Below, piece by piece: positions 18,411 to 27,290 of a stretch of DNA of 64,000 nucleotides. The translations under genes and the position numbers were made by a program. The number at the start of each line of letters is the position of its first letter. The first letter of the stretch is position 1. Source of the DNA: an uncultured Bacteroides sp. Its GTDB lineage: Bacteria; Bacteroidota; Bacteroidia; Bacteroidales; Bacteroidaceae. Below the pieces are notes generated by a model. That model saw nothing but the letters and a program-made list of their open reading frames with translations, was not told where the DNA came from and did no database searches. The stretch is taken from positions 1 through 64,000 of the forward strand of contig CASENS010000070.1 of the NCBI GenBank assembly GCA_949289345.1, read 5' to 3'.

Positions 18411-19462
18411 CTTTTTAATTTAACAGGTAAAACCGAAACATAATACGTCAGCCGGATATACCACTTAAAATAGACATATCCCGCCCGCACGGGCAACGCA
18501 TAGTGCAGGTTGCGCAACGCCAGTACCGGCCCTATCCGGAAACGAAGCAGAGCTTTCCGTGCCGGAAGGTATTTCTTAGCCCGGAATACCCGATAACTCT
18601 CGTAGCGAAACGCTTCATCGGCACAGTAATACAGAATTCGATCGAAATATTTAGCCTTCAGTGTCTCGAAGAATATATAGACCAAGCGGTTAGTCTGCAA
18701 GGCTGAATTGGCTACAATGAAGTCGAAGATGCAACCTAACACTATGACACGGCATTCTAAGTTTCGTTTAGATGGGGAACGCATAATTGAATTAAGTTGC
18801 ATGTAATAATAATAGGTAACCTCATTTAATACATACATTCGCTTAGCACAACAAGCCAACCGGAAAGACCACAAATCATCCTCATGCACAATACCTTCTT
18901 TAAAAAACAACAGATTAGCATTCATCCATTCCCTACGAACCAATTTATTCCACGCCATAACATACCACTTATCTTTCAGATAAGCTGAAAGTATCACTTC
19001 ATTAGCTTCATAGAAACCTGTAGAAAGCAACAAAGGAGGAACCCAATTATCGCCTCCAGTAACCTTGTAATTACCTATTACAAAATCCGCACAATATTGT
19101 AACGCTGGCTTTGCCAAATTCTCCATACTATCCAAAGGCAAATAATCATCACTATCCAAAAAATAAAGATAATCGCCCGTAGCGGTACGAATGCCCGTAT
19201 TGCGAGCCGCAGAGAGTCCTTTGTTTACCTCATGTTCCAGCATCCGTACCATCGTCCCCCGCGGATGTGCTGACACGACCTTACGGACTATCTCCATAGA
19301 GTTGTCCGGTGTGCAATCATTGACTACAATGACCTCCAAATCCTGCCACGTCTGATTGAGGACAGACAACAGGCTGCGCTCTATATAAGGAGCGACATTA
19401 TAAACAGGTATGATGACAGATACTTTCATGCTTCTTCCACTATCCATTTCTTTATGTTCCAC
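18395..19462 (-). CDS. Glycosyltransferase family 2
   Basis: A 355-aa GT2 and the first gene of the three-gene GT operon read leftward. Motifs: VSVIIPVYNVAPYIERSLLS (about 14), VIVVNDCTPDNS (about 44), GLSAARNTG (about 83), and DxD in YFLDSDDYLPL (about 100). MAWNKLVRREW (about 168) and EDDLWSF (about 194) sit where the acceptor half carries its conserved acid pair. A start at the internal Met before KVSVIIP (residue 12) is possible. The acceptor is unknown. Confidence 0.9.
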   Translation of the reverse strand: MEHKEMDSGRSMKVSVIIPVYNVAPYIERSLLSVLNQTWQDLEVIVVNDCTPDNSMEIVRKVVSAHPRGTMVRMLEHEVNKGLSAARNTGIRTATGDYLYFLDSDDYLPLDSMENLAKPALQYCADFVIGNYKVTGGDNWVPPLLLSTGFYEANEVILSAYLKDKWYVMAWNKLVRREWMNANLLFFKEGIVHEDDLWSFRLACCAKRMYVLNEVTYYYYMQLNSIMRSPSKRNLECRVIVLGCIFDFIVANSALQTNRLVYIFFETLKAKYFDRILYYCADEAFRYESYRVFRAKKYLPARKALLRFRIGPVLALRNLHYALPVRAGYVYFKWYIRLTYYVSVLPVKLKRWFHL

Positions 19463-19528
19463 ATCTGCGAGCTGAAATTCGCTTCCGTCTTGTAACGAAC
19501 AGGAAAACGAGTTGTTTTTTCCATCTCA

Positions 19529-20515
19529 TCACAAATTCTCCACTTCCTCCCTTGTCAACCCGGTAGCTTGAACAATCTGTTCCGCAGAAAGTCCCATTTT
19601 TTTCAGCTTACAAGCCGTGGACAAAAGGCTCTCTTTCCGGCCTTGTTCAAGACCTTGTTCAAGACCTTGCTCAAGACCTTGTTCCATACCTTTCCGCCGA
19701 CTTTCTTCCATGCCTCTTTGGAATTTCTCCTCCCATTCCCGTTGCATGTCCTCCTCTACAATACGGTTGACATAATACCTGTCCATCGCCTTGTCATAGG
19801 CGATACGGTTCTCTTCTGACAAATTGGCCACCGCGGCCAATTGTTCAAGACGCTTAAAGACCTGTTCCTTTAAAGCATCCGGCATTCTACTCCAATGGTT
19901 CATATTCTTCAATACATACATCAGTTTCTCATAAACGGTCTCACATGCAGCCAATTCCTTCGTGAAATAAGGGAACTGCAAATATATCTGACGAAAGTGG
20001 GGATTCACCACCTTACCGTTATCACGATCGGCTATCACCGTATCCGTACGGAACTTCGGTTCCAAGCCCTGTTCCTTAAAATTCATCAGAAAAACACCAT
20101 ACACAGAAGGCAGCTTATAACGTGTACCATAAGGGACAGGGCTTTCACGCAAGACCCCTCCCGGATACGGTTCGGACGGCAAAGCCACATCCGATGAGGA
20201 AGGCTTATCCATCTGACGGCTTATGGCACGACAGATATAATAAAGCGTACGGTCAAGAAAGTTCGCATGCCATCGGTTTTGCATCTCCACAATGATGTAC
20301 TCACCCGTTGACGTGCGGCAATACAAATCGTAAATAATGCCCGGATCGTGATGATTATCCGAACGGTCTTCCTTGTCAAGGAATGTTAAGTCCTCAATAT
20401 GATGTTCACCGGACAACAATTCATTCAACAGGGTAATCAAAAGTTCCTTACTGGCCGATTGCCCGAAGATTATCTTAAAACCTATATCTGTAAACGGATT
20501 TACAAAATGTGCCAT
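19529..20515 (-). CDS. Rpn/PDDEXK_2 family nuclease (transposase-like), cassette 2
   Basis: About 328 aa from the ATG at 20515 (AHFVNPFTDIGFK), the usual N-terminus of this subfamily; an in-frame ATG at 20542 would add nine residues. Active-site residues of the D...E-x-Q type are seen in GIIYDLYC (about 64) and YIIVEMQNRW (about 76). The C-terminus has a GLEQGLEQ linker encoded by 12-nt repeats and ends ATGLTREEVENL, parallel to the ITGLSIEEIEKF end of cassette 1. It begins 54 nt after the ATPase-like gene. Rpn proteins are linked to DNA cleavage and recombination; the role here is unknown. Confidence 0.82.
   Translation of the reverse strand: MAHFVNPFTDIGFKIIFGQSASKELLITLLNELLSGEHHIEDLTFLDKEDRSDNHHDPGIIYDLYCRTSTGEYIIVEMQNRWHANFLDRTLYYICRAISRQMDKPSSSDVALPSEPYPGGVLRESPVPYGTRYKLPSVYGVFLMNFKEQGLEPKFRTDTVIADRDNGKVVNPHFRQIYLQFPYFTKELAACETVYEKLMYVLKNMNHWSRMPDALKEQVFKRLEQLAAVANLSEENRIAYDKAMDRYYVNRIVEEDMQREWEEKFQRGMEESRRKGMEQGLEQGLEQGLEQGRKESLLSTACKLKKMGLSAEQIVQATGLTREEVENL
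19641..19688. repeat. In-gene 12-bp tandem repeat in cassette 2 nuclease
   Basis: Four 12-nt units of CCTTGTTCAAGA type encode the GLEQ linker on the minus strand. The fourth unit is diverged. Confidence 0.8.
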
Positions 20516-20569
20516 TATTCTTATGCTTACATATGTTATCAAAATAGAACCCGACCGCTTTCCGCGTGA

Positions 20570-22117
20570 TTATGCCATTTCTTCCACTATCCACTTCTCT
20601 ATGTTCCGCGTCTGCGAACTGAAGTTCACACCTATCTTATAAACCTTGCGGGTATCCGAACGGAATGGCAAGGCATACTGTTTTTCTTCTATCTGACGCA
20701 AAGCATCCTCGGCGGTGCCTTCCAGCATGAACTCCATCACGTAGACAAAGCGATTGGTCTGCAACACAAGGTCAATGCGCCCCTGCGAAGTATGGTATTC
20801 CGCCTTTACGTAGAAGCCTATCAGCCTGAAAACTATAAAAAGCACATTCTGGTAATGCAATTCCTGATCGCGTATCAGTTCGTAGGGAGTGTCGGCAAAG
20901 AAACTTTGCAAGCGATGGAAGAAAGCGTCTATTTCACCGCCCTCTATTTCCTCAACAAAATTTTCTATAAAAAATGCGGCCTTTTCTTTCTTAACAGAAG
21001 CATAACAAGGCAACAGAAAATCCATGAACCCTTCTTCCACCTCCTTATTCGGAAAGCCTAAGCGATAGGTCCCGAAACGTTTGTTATACCCCTGAATGGT
21101 CAAATAACCGCTTTGGAAAATAACAGGTAACGGCTCGTCATCGCCATATATACTATTCAGGACGTCTATTTTAGTAACAGCTTCAGCCATATCCTCCAAT
21201 CTGTAATGACTACGTTTCAATAATTCCACCAAATAGGTTGGAGTGCCGGTCTCGAACCAATAGCTGCCGAAATTTTGGGAGTCGAACGCGTTGAGCAAAC
21301 TAAAAGGATTGTATATTCCTTCAGAATTCTCCACAAAATGATATCCGTCATACTGTTCCTTCAAGTTGGCGCAGACCTCCTCGTACGTCATGCCCTGCGC
21401 TTCAGCCAGTTCATGAAGCTGTTCCTCCAAGTTAGCATGAATCTCCTCCTCCGTGATGCCACACAAAGTAACGAATCGCCTATCCATGGAAATATCCTTC
21501 AGGTTATTCAAGTCGCTGAACACACTCACCTTGCCGAACTTGGTCACCCCGGTCAGCAAAGCGAAGCGAATGTAACGGTCCGCCGTCTTCAACACACCGT
21601 AAAAAGGCTTCAGCATGGAGCGCAACTCTTCCTGCAAAGGCTTGTCGCCGATGGATTGAAGCAAAGGCTTGTCGTATTCATCCACCAAAACCACGACCGG
21701 GAAACCGGTTTTCACGTACGCACGCTCTATGACACCTTTGAAACGGAGAGACAACGAACGCTCATTTTCGTTCCTCCCGTAAACGTCCTCCCAAGCGGAA
21801 AGAGCTTCATGCAGGATGTTGTACAGGCTGTCCGTCGAGTCATATTTCTCGATGTTCAAATCCAAATGAAGTACCGGATAGGCCGTCCAGTCTTGCTCAA
21901 GCCGCTCCATGGCCAGTCCGCGAAACAACTCCTTCTTCCCTTTGAAGTATGCCTCAAGGGTTGAAATAAGCAGGCTCTTGCCGAAACGGCGAGGACGGCT
22001 GAGGAAATAATAAGTGCCACCCGTAACAAGCTTGTAAATTAATTCAGTCTTATCTATATAAAAGAAACCTCCCCGGCGAAGTTTCTCAAAGTCCTGAACA
22101 CCTATCGGATATAACAT
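20570..22117 (-). CDS. AAA-ATPase-like protein with degenerate PDDEXK_9 domain, cassette 2
   Basis: A 515-aa paralogue of the 11153-12751 product along its whole length. The N-terminus reads YPIGVQDFEKLRRGGFFYIDK, with Walker A SRPRRFGKSLL (about 39) and Walker B VVLVDEYDKP (about 142). VTKFGKVSVF follows near 197. In the C-terminal nuclease-like domain the acid is kept (GRID), but the expected E-x-K reads EFMLEG: the Lys is a Met (codon 20727-20729). The ATPase motifs are intact. A -7 box at 22147-22154 lies 30 nt upstream. Confidence 0.85.
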   Translation of the reverse strand: MLYPIGVQDFEKLRRGGFFYIDKTELIYKLVTGGTYYFLSRPRRFGKSLLISTLEAYFKGKKELFRGLAMERLEQDWTAYPVLHLDLNIEKYDSTDSLYNILHEALSAWEDVYGRNENERSLSLRFKGVIERAYVKTGFPVVVLVDEYDKPLLQSIGDKPLQEELRSMLKPFYGVLKTADRYIRFALLTGVTKFGKVSVFSDLNNLKDISMDRRFVTLCGITEEEIHANLEEQLHELAEAQGMTYEEVCANLKEQYDGYHFVENSEGIYNPFSLLNAFDSQNFGSYWFETGTPTYLVELLKRSHYRLEDMAEAVTKIDVLNSIYGDDEPLPVIFQSGYLTIQGYNKRFGTYRLGFPNKEVEEGFMDFLLPCYASVKKEKAAFFIENFVEEIEGGEIDAFFHRLQSFFADTPYELIRDQELHYQNVLFIVFRLIGFYVKAEYHTSQGRIDLVLQTNRFVYVMEFMLEGTAEDALRQIEEKQYALPFRSDTRKVYKIGVNFSSQTRNIEKWIVEEMA

Positions 22118-22146
22118 AACGAAATACGTTTAAGGGTTTACAAAAA

Positions 22147-22154
22147 CAAAGATA
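22147..22154 (-). promoter_or_regulatory. -7 promoter box of cassette 2
   Basis: Reads TATCTTTG on the minus strand, 30 nt before the ATG at 22117. Cassette 2 therefore looks separately transcribed from the asparagine-synthase-like gene upstream. Confidence 0.65.
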
Positions 22155-22187
22155 GTAAAAAAAAGATAACCACGCGCCATATCTTCC

Positions 22188-23975
22188 TTAAAAATCCACA
22201 TGCCTTCCTGCCACAAACTCTTCCCACCACACCGTCATCGTCAATAAATTGAAGTATTGCAAAGCCTGGTTCTGGCGAAACCAAAACCAAGTGTCAAGTT
22301 TACCCGACCGGACGTCGTAACCATCCAAAAAGTCCCGTACGGAAGTCCGATTTAGGTAATCATCCATAATGGACGAAGACAGCATAAAATCTTTCAGTCG
22401 TGCACGCCACACACCGTCCGCAAAAAACAAGGGCATTGGAGCAAATCCGCCCTGCTTGCGCCGGGAGGTTATGGCAGCCGGAAGCATAGGCTTGTAATGA
22501 TACTTCAACAGGAACTTAGAAACGGAATGGCCACGGGCCATAGCCCACAAGCTATCACTCTTACACTTCAAATTAACAGGCAGACGTTGCAGAAAAGCAT
22601 ACAGGCTACGGTCCATGAACGGATAAGCAAGACGGTTGCCAAACATACGCGCCATGGCAGAAGCTTTGTAAAGGATGACGCGGTCAATCACAATATCCAT
22701 GTCAGACAGCTTGGTATGCTGGTTATAAAGCGCATCGAAACTGCTGACATCGGCTATCGGAGCGGGAAGCGGACTGAAATCGGCATCGGGACGCTGCAAC
22801 AACCTACGCATCGCAGCATCCGTAAAACCAAAACGTTCTCCTTCCAACAAATGCAGTATCTTGTCCACATGGAAACGTATGCGCGAAAGTTTGCCTCCCT
22901 TGTCCGCCCACTCTCCTTTCAAGCATCTATAAAGAGTCCATAACAACGGAAGCCCTCCCATACGCGACGCCAAATAATACAGAGCGACTTCACGTCCGGA
23001 AGTACCGAAATACTGGTCGCTGCCGTCACCACCCATGATAACGGGAGGCTTGTCTTTACCCACCAGACGCATGGCACAATAGTTGACCATCAATCCGCCT
23101 TCCACAAAAGGCTCACCCAAGAAACGGACTATATCAGGCAGGAAACGTATCTCACTTCCATCTATCTCATACTCGTGGTGATTAGTACCAAACTCTTGCG
23201 ACATAATCCGTGTCAAAGGGAGTTCAGACCAGGTATCTCCCTTAAAACCTATGGAATAAGAGTCGACCGGTCCCGAATAGACTTTCCGCAAAGCTGCAAG
23301 ATTGGAACCGGAATCGTAACCGCCACTCAAAAGGATACCGACTCTGTCAGCAGTACCTATACGCCGACGAACGGCCGACTCGTGCAAACGGCCATACTCA
23401 TCGGCATAAGCATCCAAACTATCCTTCGAAGAACACGGCTGAGCAGAGAAATCCGACTCATACACATTACGGACAACGGATTTTCCACCCGATAATACCA
23501 AACTATACCCTGCTTCCAGCCGTGATATTCCCAGCAACGCAGAACGACGTGGGAGCATCAGCCCCCGCTGAAGAGCAGCCGAAAGGCTACAACGGTCAAG
23601 GACACAACCAGTATCCTGCGGCCAAAAGAAATGCAAACTTGTAGAAAAAGTCCCGTCATCCTGATAATAAACCGGCCAATGTGTGCCGTGCGCATCGCGC
23701 GCCACACCGCATAGACGCGGAGAAAAGTAAACAATCGTAAAGCAACCGTCCAATCGGGCAAAGGCTGTGACACCCCCGTTTTTAAACAAACCTGCCACCA
23801 AAGCGGCATTAGAAATACGCTTGTCATTGTCGCCAGCCAAGAGGACATCACGGTTGTAAACTACCCCCCAAAAGAACATCCGGACTTCGTCGTTCTGATA
23901 AAAGGATTCGGGAGTATCACCCTGTACTTGCGCTGTACGCCAATCATCCGCAAATGTCAGTTTTCCGTGTATCAT
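22188..23975 (-). CDS. Asparagine synthase-like protein lacking the glutaminase cysteine
   Basis: A 595-aa protein of the AsnB architecture: N-terminal Ntn-type glutaminase-like domain (about 1-180) and C-terminal ATP-pyrophosphatase domain. The ATP loop LLSGGYDSGSN (about 217) and MGGDGSDQYFG (about 314) are present. The N-terminus reads MIHGK with no Cys at position 2, so glutamine hydrolysis should not occur and ammonia or another amine may be used. Within a glycan region, amidation of a sugar acid is one possibility (inference). The membrane GT2 gene ends 51 nt upstream on the same strand. Confidence 0.85.
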   Translation of the reverse strand: MIHGKLTFADDWRTAQVQGDTPESFYQNDEVRMFFWGVVYNRDVLLAGDNDKRISNAALVAGLFKNGGVTAFARLDGCFTIVYFSPRLCGVARDAHGTHWPVYYQDDGTFSTSLHFFWPQDTGCVLDRCSLSAALQRGLMLPRRSALLGISRLEAGYSLVLSGGKSVVRNVYESDFSAQPCSSKDSLDAYADEYGRLHESAVRRRIGTADRVGILLSGGYDSGSNLAALRKVYSGPVDSYSIGFKGDTWSELPLTRIMSQEFGTNHHEYEIDGSEIRFLPDIVRFLGEPFVEGGLMVNYCAMRLVGKDKPPVIMGGDGSDQYFGTSGREVALYYLASRMGGLPLLWTLYRCLKGEWADKGGKLSRIRFHVDKILHLLEGERFGFTDAAMRRLLQRPDADFSPLPAPIADVSSFDALYNQHTKLSDMDIVIDRVILYKASAMARMFGNRLAYPFMDRSLYAFLQRLPVNLKCKSDSLWAMARGHSVSKFLLKYHYKPMLPAAITSRRKQGGFAPMPLFFADGVWRARLKDFMLSSSIMDDYLNRTSVRDFLDGYDVRSGKLDTWFWFRQNQALQYFNLLTMTVWWEEFVAGRHVDF

Positions 23976-24026
23976 ATCTCAAAAATGAATATAGTACGTC
24001 ATGGGTATCTGCAACGGCAAAAAAAA

Positions 24027-25202
24027 TCAGCTTCCCCCCACTCCGTGTCGTGTATGAATGAACTGTTTATTAGCTCCCCGTAAACGAAAAATATTAAGAA
24101 ACATTGCCCAAAACACATGAGGAATGGATAAAAGAGCCGACAACAAACGACGGTTACAGTAAGACGCAGGAATGGCCAACAGCAACGCCAGTACCAATAT
24201 GCCCCAAAGTGTCCACCACCTGATGTTCCAATCCGCGTAAATTACAGAAAACACAACCGCACCTAAAAACGTAAAGCCCAATAGCAACAGGCGGGGAACA
24301 ATATACTGCTGGAAGAGTTTGTCGCAAAAGTCCCACCGACGATGAAAGACTGCCTTTGGCAAATACTTGGTGAACATGCCGGCATAATGAAGCTGCGCCG
24401 AAATCCACCGCCGACGCTGACGGGAAAAATCAGACCGGCTCTGTATCTTTTCGTCGTAGACATAAGTTTCCTGCATGTAATGAAAACGCTTGCCCGCATA
24501 AAGCAAGCGGAGTTCCAATTCGCGGTCAAAACCTCCAACCGCTTTCATTTTCGCCATGACCGACCGGAAAAGCGGATAGCGGAAAGCCATTCCGGAACCT
24601 ATTAACGCCGCAGACATACCCACGTTAACATGGCCCAAGCGGAAGATGCTATTGTTGATTTCCTCACTTACAGCATCGAGCAAAGCCATGTCGTTGTTCA
24701 AATTCTTAGCTACACGATGAGTCTGTACAACCTCTACCGCAGAATTGGCAAAGACACGATTCAGTTCATCCAGGTAAGTAGGAGGTATCAGGTTGTCAGC
24801 ATCGAGCACAAGGGCAACGTCATAACCAGTCTCCAACACCTGCATGGCCGCATTAAGCGCTTTCACCTTAGTGCTCTGCCGGAAATGGACTTCTATCAGG
24901 CGGATGGGAAGAGCAGACAGGCGATTGTTAGTCTCAGCCTGCATGTGGTCGGAAATCACCACCGTATCATAAGAAGAGGCAGGATATTGCTGTTTCATGC
25001 AGGCGCGCACACACTCTTCTATCACTTCGTCTTCTCCATAAGCCGGTATCAAGACCGCGAAACGCAGCTTCCGCACTGTCGCAGGAGCTGACACGCAACG
25101 GAATTTCTTCCGCGAAGCGACACTATATACCAACAGATACAGCACGTTAGCGGCAAAGAGCACAAAAAAAGCCCAATCGACTATTTGAATAAGTATATAC
25201 AC
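24027..25202 (-). CDS. Membrane-anchored processive-type glycosyltransferase family 2
   Basis: A 391-aa GT2 with one N-terminal hydrophobic segment (residues 5-30) and two to three near the C-terminus (about 300-370), like bacterial hyaluronan/cellulose-type synthases. Catalytic features are FAVLIPAYGEDE (about 48), ALVLDADN (DxD, about 129), GGFDRELELRLL (about 225) and the QxxRW-like RQRRRW (about 262). The start is a GTG at 25202, and no later Met would keep the first membrane segment. A -7 box lies only five bases upstream, so the transcript may be leaderless. It heads an apparent operon with the asparagine-synthase-like gene. Confidence 0.87.
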   Translation of the reverse strand: MYILIQIVDWAFFVLFAANVLYLLVYSVASRKKFRCVSAPATVRKLRFAVLIPAYGEDEVIEECVRACMKQQYPASSYDTVVISDHMQAETNNRLSALPIRLIEVHFRQSTKVKALNAAMQVLETGYDVALVLDADNLIPPTYLDELNRVFANSAVEVVQTHRVAKNLNNDMALLDAVSEEINNSIFRLGHVNVGMSAALIGSGMAFRYPLFRSVMAKMKAVGGFDRELELRLLYAGKRFHYMQETYVYDEKIQSRSDFSRQRRRWISAQLHYAGMFTKYLPKAVFHRRWDFCDKLFQQYIVPRLLLLGFTFLGAVVFSVIYADWNIRWWTLWGILVLALLLAIPASYCNRRLLSALLSIPHVFWAMFLNIFRLRGANKQFIHTRHGVGGS

Positions 25203-25207
25203 GCAGG

Positions 25208-25215
25208 CAAAGATA
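25208..25215 (-). promoter_or_regulatory. -7 promoter box abutting the membrane GT2 start
   Basis: Reads TATCTTTG on the minus strand and ends five bases before the GTG at 25202. If it is used, transcription would start at or next to the start codon. Confidence 0.55.
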
Positions 25216-25255
25216 GGAAAAAGGATTGGATTTTATTAAAATCAGCAAACTGAAA

Positions 25256-25297
25256 ATACAAAAAACAGCCACCGAAAACAAGACATTCCGATGGCTG
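25256..25297 (-). terminator. Rho-independent terminator after eda
   Basis: On the minus strand CAGCCATCGG pairs with the TCGGTGGCTG side with one mismatch and is followed by a T-rich tract. It lies 36 nt past the eda stop. Confidence 0.75.
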
Positions 25298-25332
25298 CTC
25301 CCTTTAAACACCTTTAAACAAAATGAAATCTT

Positions 25333-26001
25333 TTACTTACGGGCTTCGGCAATGTAACCCAGCGCTTCCTTACACTTCTCTGTCACGTATGCCCAGTCCT
25401 CAGCCGCAACCTTGTCTTTCGGGAAGAGCTTGGAGCCCATACCTACACAGAACACACCTGCCTTAATCCAAGCAGTCAGGTTCTCTTGAGTAGGTTCCAC
25501 ACCGCCTGTAACCATCAGTTTAGACCACGGCATCGGAGCCAACATGCCCTTTACCAACTTCGGTCCAAGTACGTCACCCGGGAATATCTTGCATAAGTCG
25601 CACCCTACTTCCTGAGCGAAGCCTACCTCGGACACGCTGCCGCATCCAGGTGTATAAGCTACGAGACGACGGTTACAAACCTTTGCAATCTCAGGGTTGA
25701 ACAACGGGCCTACCACGAAGTTGGCGCCCAACTGGATATAAAGCGCAGCCGTAGCGGGGTCTACCACCGAACCTACACCCATGGCCATCTCCGGGCATTC
25801 CTTGGCCGCAAACTTCACCACTTCGGCAAACACTTCGTGAGCGAAATCGCCACGATTGGTAAATTCGAATGCGCGTACACCGCCTTCGTAACATGCCTTT
25901 ACCACTTTCTTTGCCACTTCCGCATCCTTATGGTAGAACACGGGAACCATGCCGGTGGAACCAATTTTGCTCAGCACGGCTATTTTATCAAACTTTGCCA
26001 C
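25333..26001 (-). CDS. eda: KDPG / 4-hydroxy-2-oxoglutarate aldolase
   Basis: Cleaves 2-keto-3-deoxy-6-phosphogluconate to pyruvate and glyceraldehyde 3-phosphate, the last step of hexuronate catabolism. The 222-aa TIM-barrel class I aldolase carries the catalytic Glu in FEFTNRG (about 46) and the Schiff-base Lys in LCKIFPGD (about 138), plus GVEPTQEN near 167. The start is a GTG at 26001; there is no better in-frame ATG. It lies 48 nt after kdgK and should be co-transcribed from the promoter at 27220-27227. Confidence 0.95.
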   Translation of the reverse strand: MAKFDKIAVLSKIGSTGMVPVFYHKDAEVAKKVVKACYEGGVRAFEFTNRGDFAHEVFAEVVKFAAKECPEMAMGVGSVVDPATAALYIQLGANFVVGPLFNPEIAKVCNRRLVAYTPGCGSVSEVGFAQEVGCDLCKIFPGDVLGPKLVKGMLAPMPWSKLMVTGGVEPTQENLTAWIKAGVFCVGMGSKLFPKDKVAAEDWAYVTEKCKEALGYIAEARK

Positions 26002-26007
26002 AATTTT

Positions 26008-26048
26008 ATTTATTTACGATTTGACAATTTACTATTTACGATTTACTA
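26008..26048. repeat. Short AT-rich direct repeats in the kdgK-eda gap
   Basis: The gap holds repeated TATTTACGATTT and ACTATTTACG-type units in direct orientation. I see no gene or terminator in it. Confidence 0.5.
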
Positions 26049-26049
26049 T

Positions 26050-27075
26050 TTATCGTTGTACGCGTCCGCTTGCATCGCCACCGGCCAACGCTTCTACCTC
26101 TTCAGCTGAAACAAGGTTGAAGTCACCATTGATGGTGTGCTTCAAGGCTGATGCAGCCACAGCGAATTCCAAAGCTTCGCCTTGGTTAGGTTTCGTCAAA
26201 AGACCGTGGATGATTCCGCCAGAGAAAGAGTCACCGCCACCTACACGGTCAATAATCGGATTGATGTCATAGCGTTTGGACTCGTAGAATTCCTCACCGT
26301 TGTAAATCATGGCCTTCCAGCCGTTGTGGGAAGCGGAGAAAGACTCACGCAATGTAGAAATGACATACTTGAAACCGAATTCCTTGGCCATGGCCATGAA
26401 GATTCCTTTGTAGCCTGCAGCATCCGTCTTGCCACCTTCCACGTCAGCATCGGGTTTGAACCCTAAGCAGAGTTCGGCATCTTCTTCATTGCCAATGCAC
26501 ACGTCGACATATTTCATCAGCGGTTTCATGATGGACTGCGCTTTCTCCTTTGTCCACAGTTTCTTGCGGAAGTTCAGGTCGACGGATACCGTCACGCCAT
26601 GACGCTTGGCGGCTTCACAAGCCAATCGGGTCAGTTCGGCAGCCTTGTCGGAAATGGCCGGCGTGATGCCCGACCAGTGGAACCAGTCAGCGCCTTCCAT
26701 GATAGCGTCGAAATCGAAGTCTGAAGGATCGGCCTCGGCAATAGAGGAATGAGCACGGTCGTAAATCACCTTACTGGGACGCATCGACGCACCCGATTCC
26801 AAATAGTAGATGCCCAAACGATCGCCTCCGCGGGCAATAAAGTCGGTCTTCACACCATATCTGCGCAATGCATTCAAGGCACATTGGCCAATCTCGTGCT
26901 TAGGCAGCTTCGTCACAAAGTAAGCGTCGTGTCCGTAGTTGGCACAGCTGACAGCCACATTGGCCTCGCCACCACCATATACCACGTCAAACGAATCTGA
27001 CTGTACGAAACGCGTATTGCCCGGAGTGGACAATCTCAACATAATCTCACCAAGGGTAACGATTTTCTTTCCCAT
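26050..27075 (-). CDS. kdgK: 2-keto-3-deoxygluconate kinase, PfkB family
   Basis: ATP-dependent phosphorylation of 2-keto-3-deoxygluconate to KDPG. About 341 aa from the ATG at 27075 (GKKIVTLGEIMLRL), a typical family start; an in-frame ATG at 27138 would add 21 unusual residues. PfkB features are VYGGGEANVAV (about 30) and the C-terminal DRVGGGDSFSGG (about 269) with the anion hole and catalytic Asp. It is first in a kdgK-eda operon and divergent from a LacI-type regulator, with operator-like dyads in the shared promoter region. Confidence 0.94.
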   Translation of the reverse strand: MGKKIVTLGEIMLRLSTPGNTRFVQSDSFDVVYGGGEANVAVSCANYGHDAYFVTKLPKHEIGQCALNALRRYGVKTDFIARGGDRLGIYYLESGASMRPSKVIYDRAHSSIAEADPSDFDFDAIMEGADWFHWSGITPAISDKAAELTRLACEAAKRHGVTVSVDLNFRKKLWTKEKAQSIMKPLMKYVDVCIGNEEDAELCLGFKPDADVEGGKTDAAGYKGIFMAMAKEFGFKYVISTLRESFSASHNGWKAMIYNGEEFYESKRYDINPIIDRVGGGDSFSGGIIHGLLTKPNQGEALEFAVAASALKHTINGDFNLVSAEEVEALAGGDASGRVQR

Positions 27076-27209
27076 AATCTTATTTTTAACTTTATAAATG
27101 ATGAATAATGAATTTCGTTTCAATTTATAATCTTCCACGCCACACTTCAGCTAAAAATCTGGAAACTTGCAGGATAATCATGACATAGATTTCAGTTTCT
27201 TCGCTTTCG

Positions 27210-27221
27210 TGTGCGAGCACA
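27210..27221. promoter_or_regulatory. LacI-type operator candidate overlapping the kdgK transcription start
   Basis: Dyad TGTGC-GA-GCACA, directly downstream of the minus-strand -7 box at 27220-27227. It shares CGAGCACAAA with the second site at 27291-27302. Confidence 0.55.
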
Positions 27222-27248
27222 AAGATACAACAATTTTTGGAATACAAA
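27220..27248 (-). promoter_or_regulatory. kdgK-eda promoter
   Basis: Minus-strand -7 TATCTTTG at 27220-27227 and a TTTG at 27245-27248, 17 nt apart (slightly short). The operator candidate at 27210-27221 overlaps the expected start of transcription. Confidence 0.65.
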
Positions 27249-27265
27249 AAATTATCATATATTTG
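27236..27265 (+). promoter_or_regulatory. lacI-uxaA promoter
   Basis: -7 TATATTTG at 27258-27265 with TTTG at 27236-27239, 18 nt apart. It diverges from the kdgK promoter; the second operator candidate lies just downstream. Confidence 0.6.
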
Positions 27266-27290
27266 TATCGAAAATATTAAGATTATTAGC

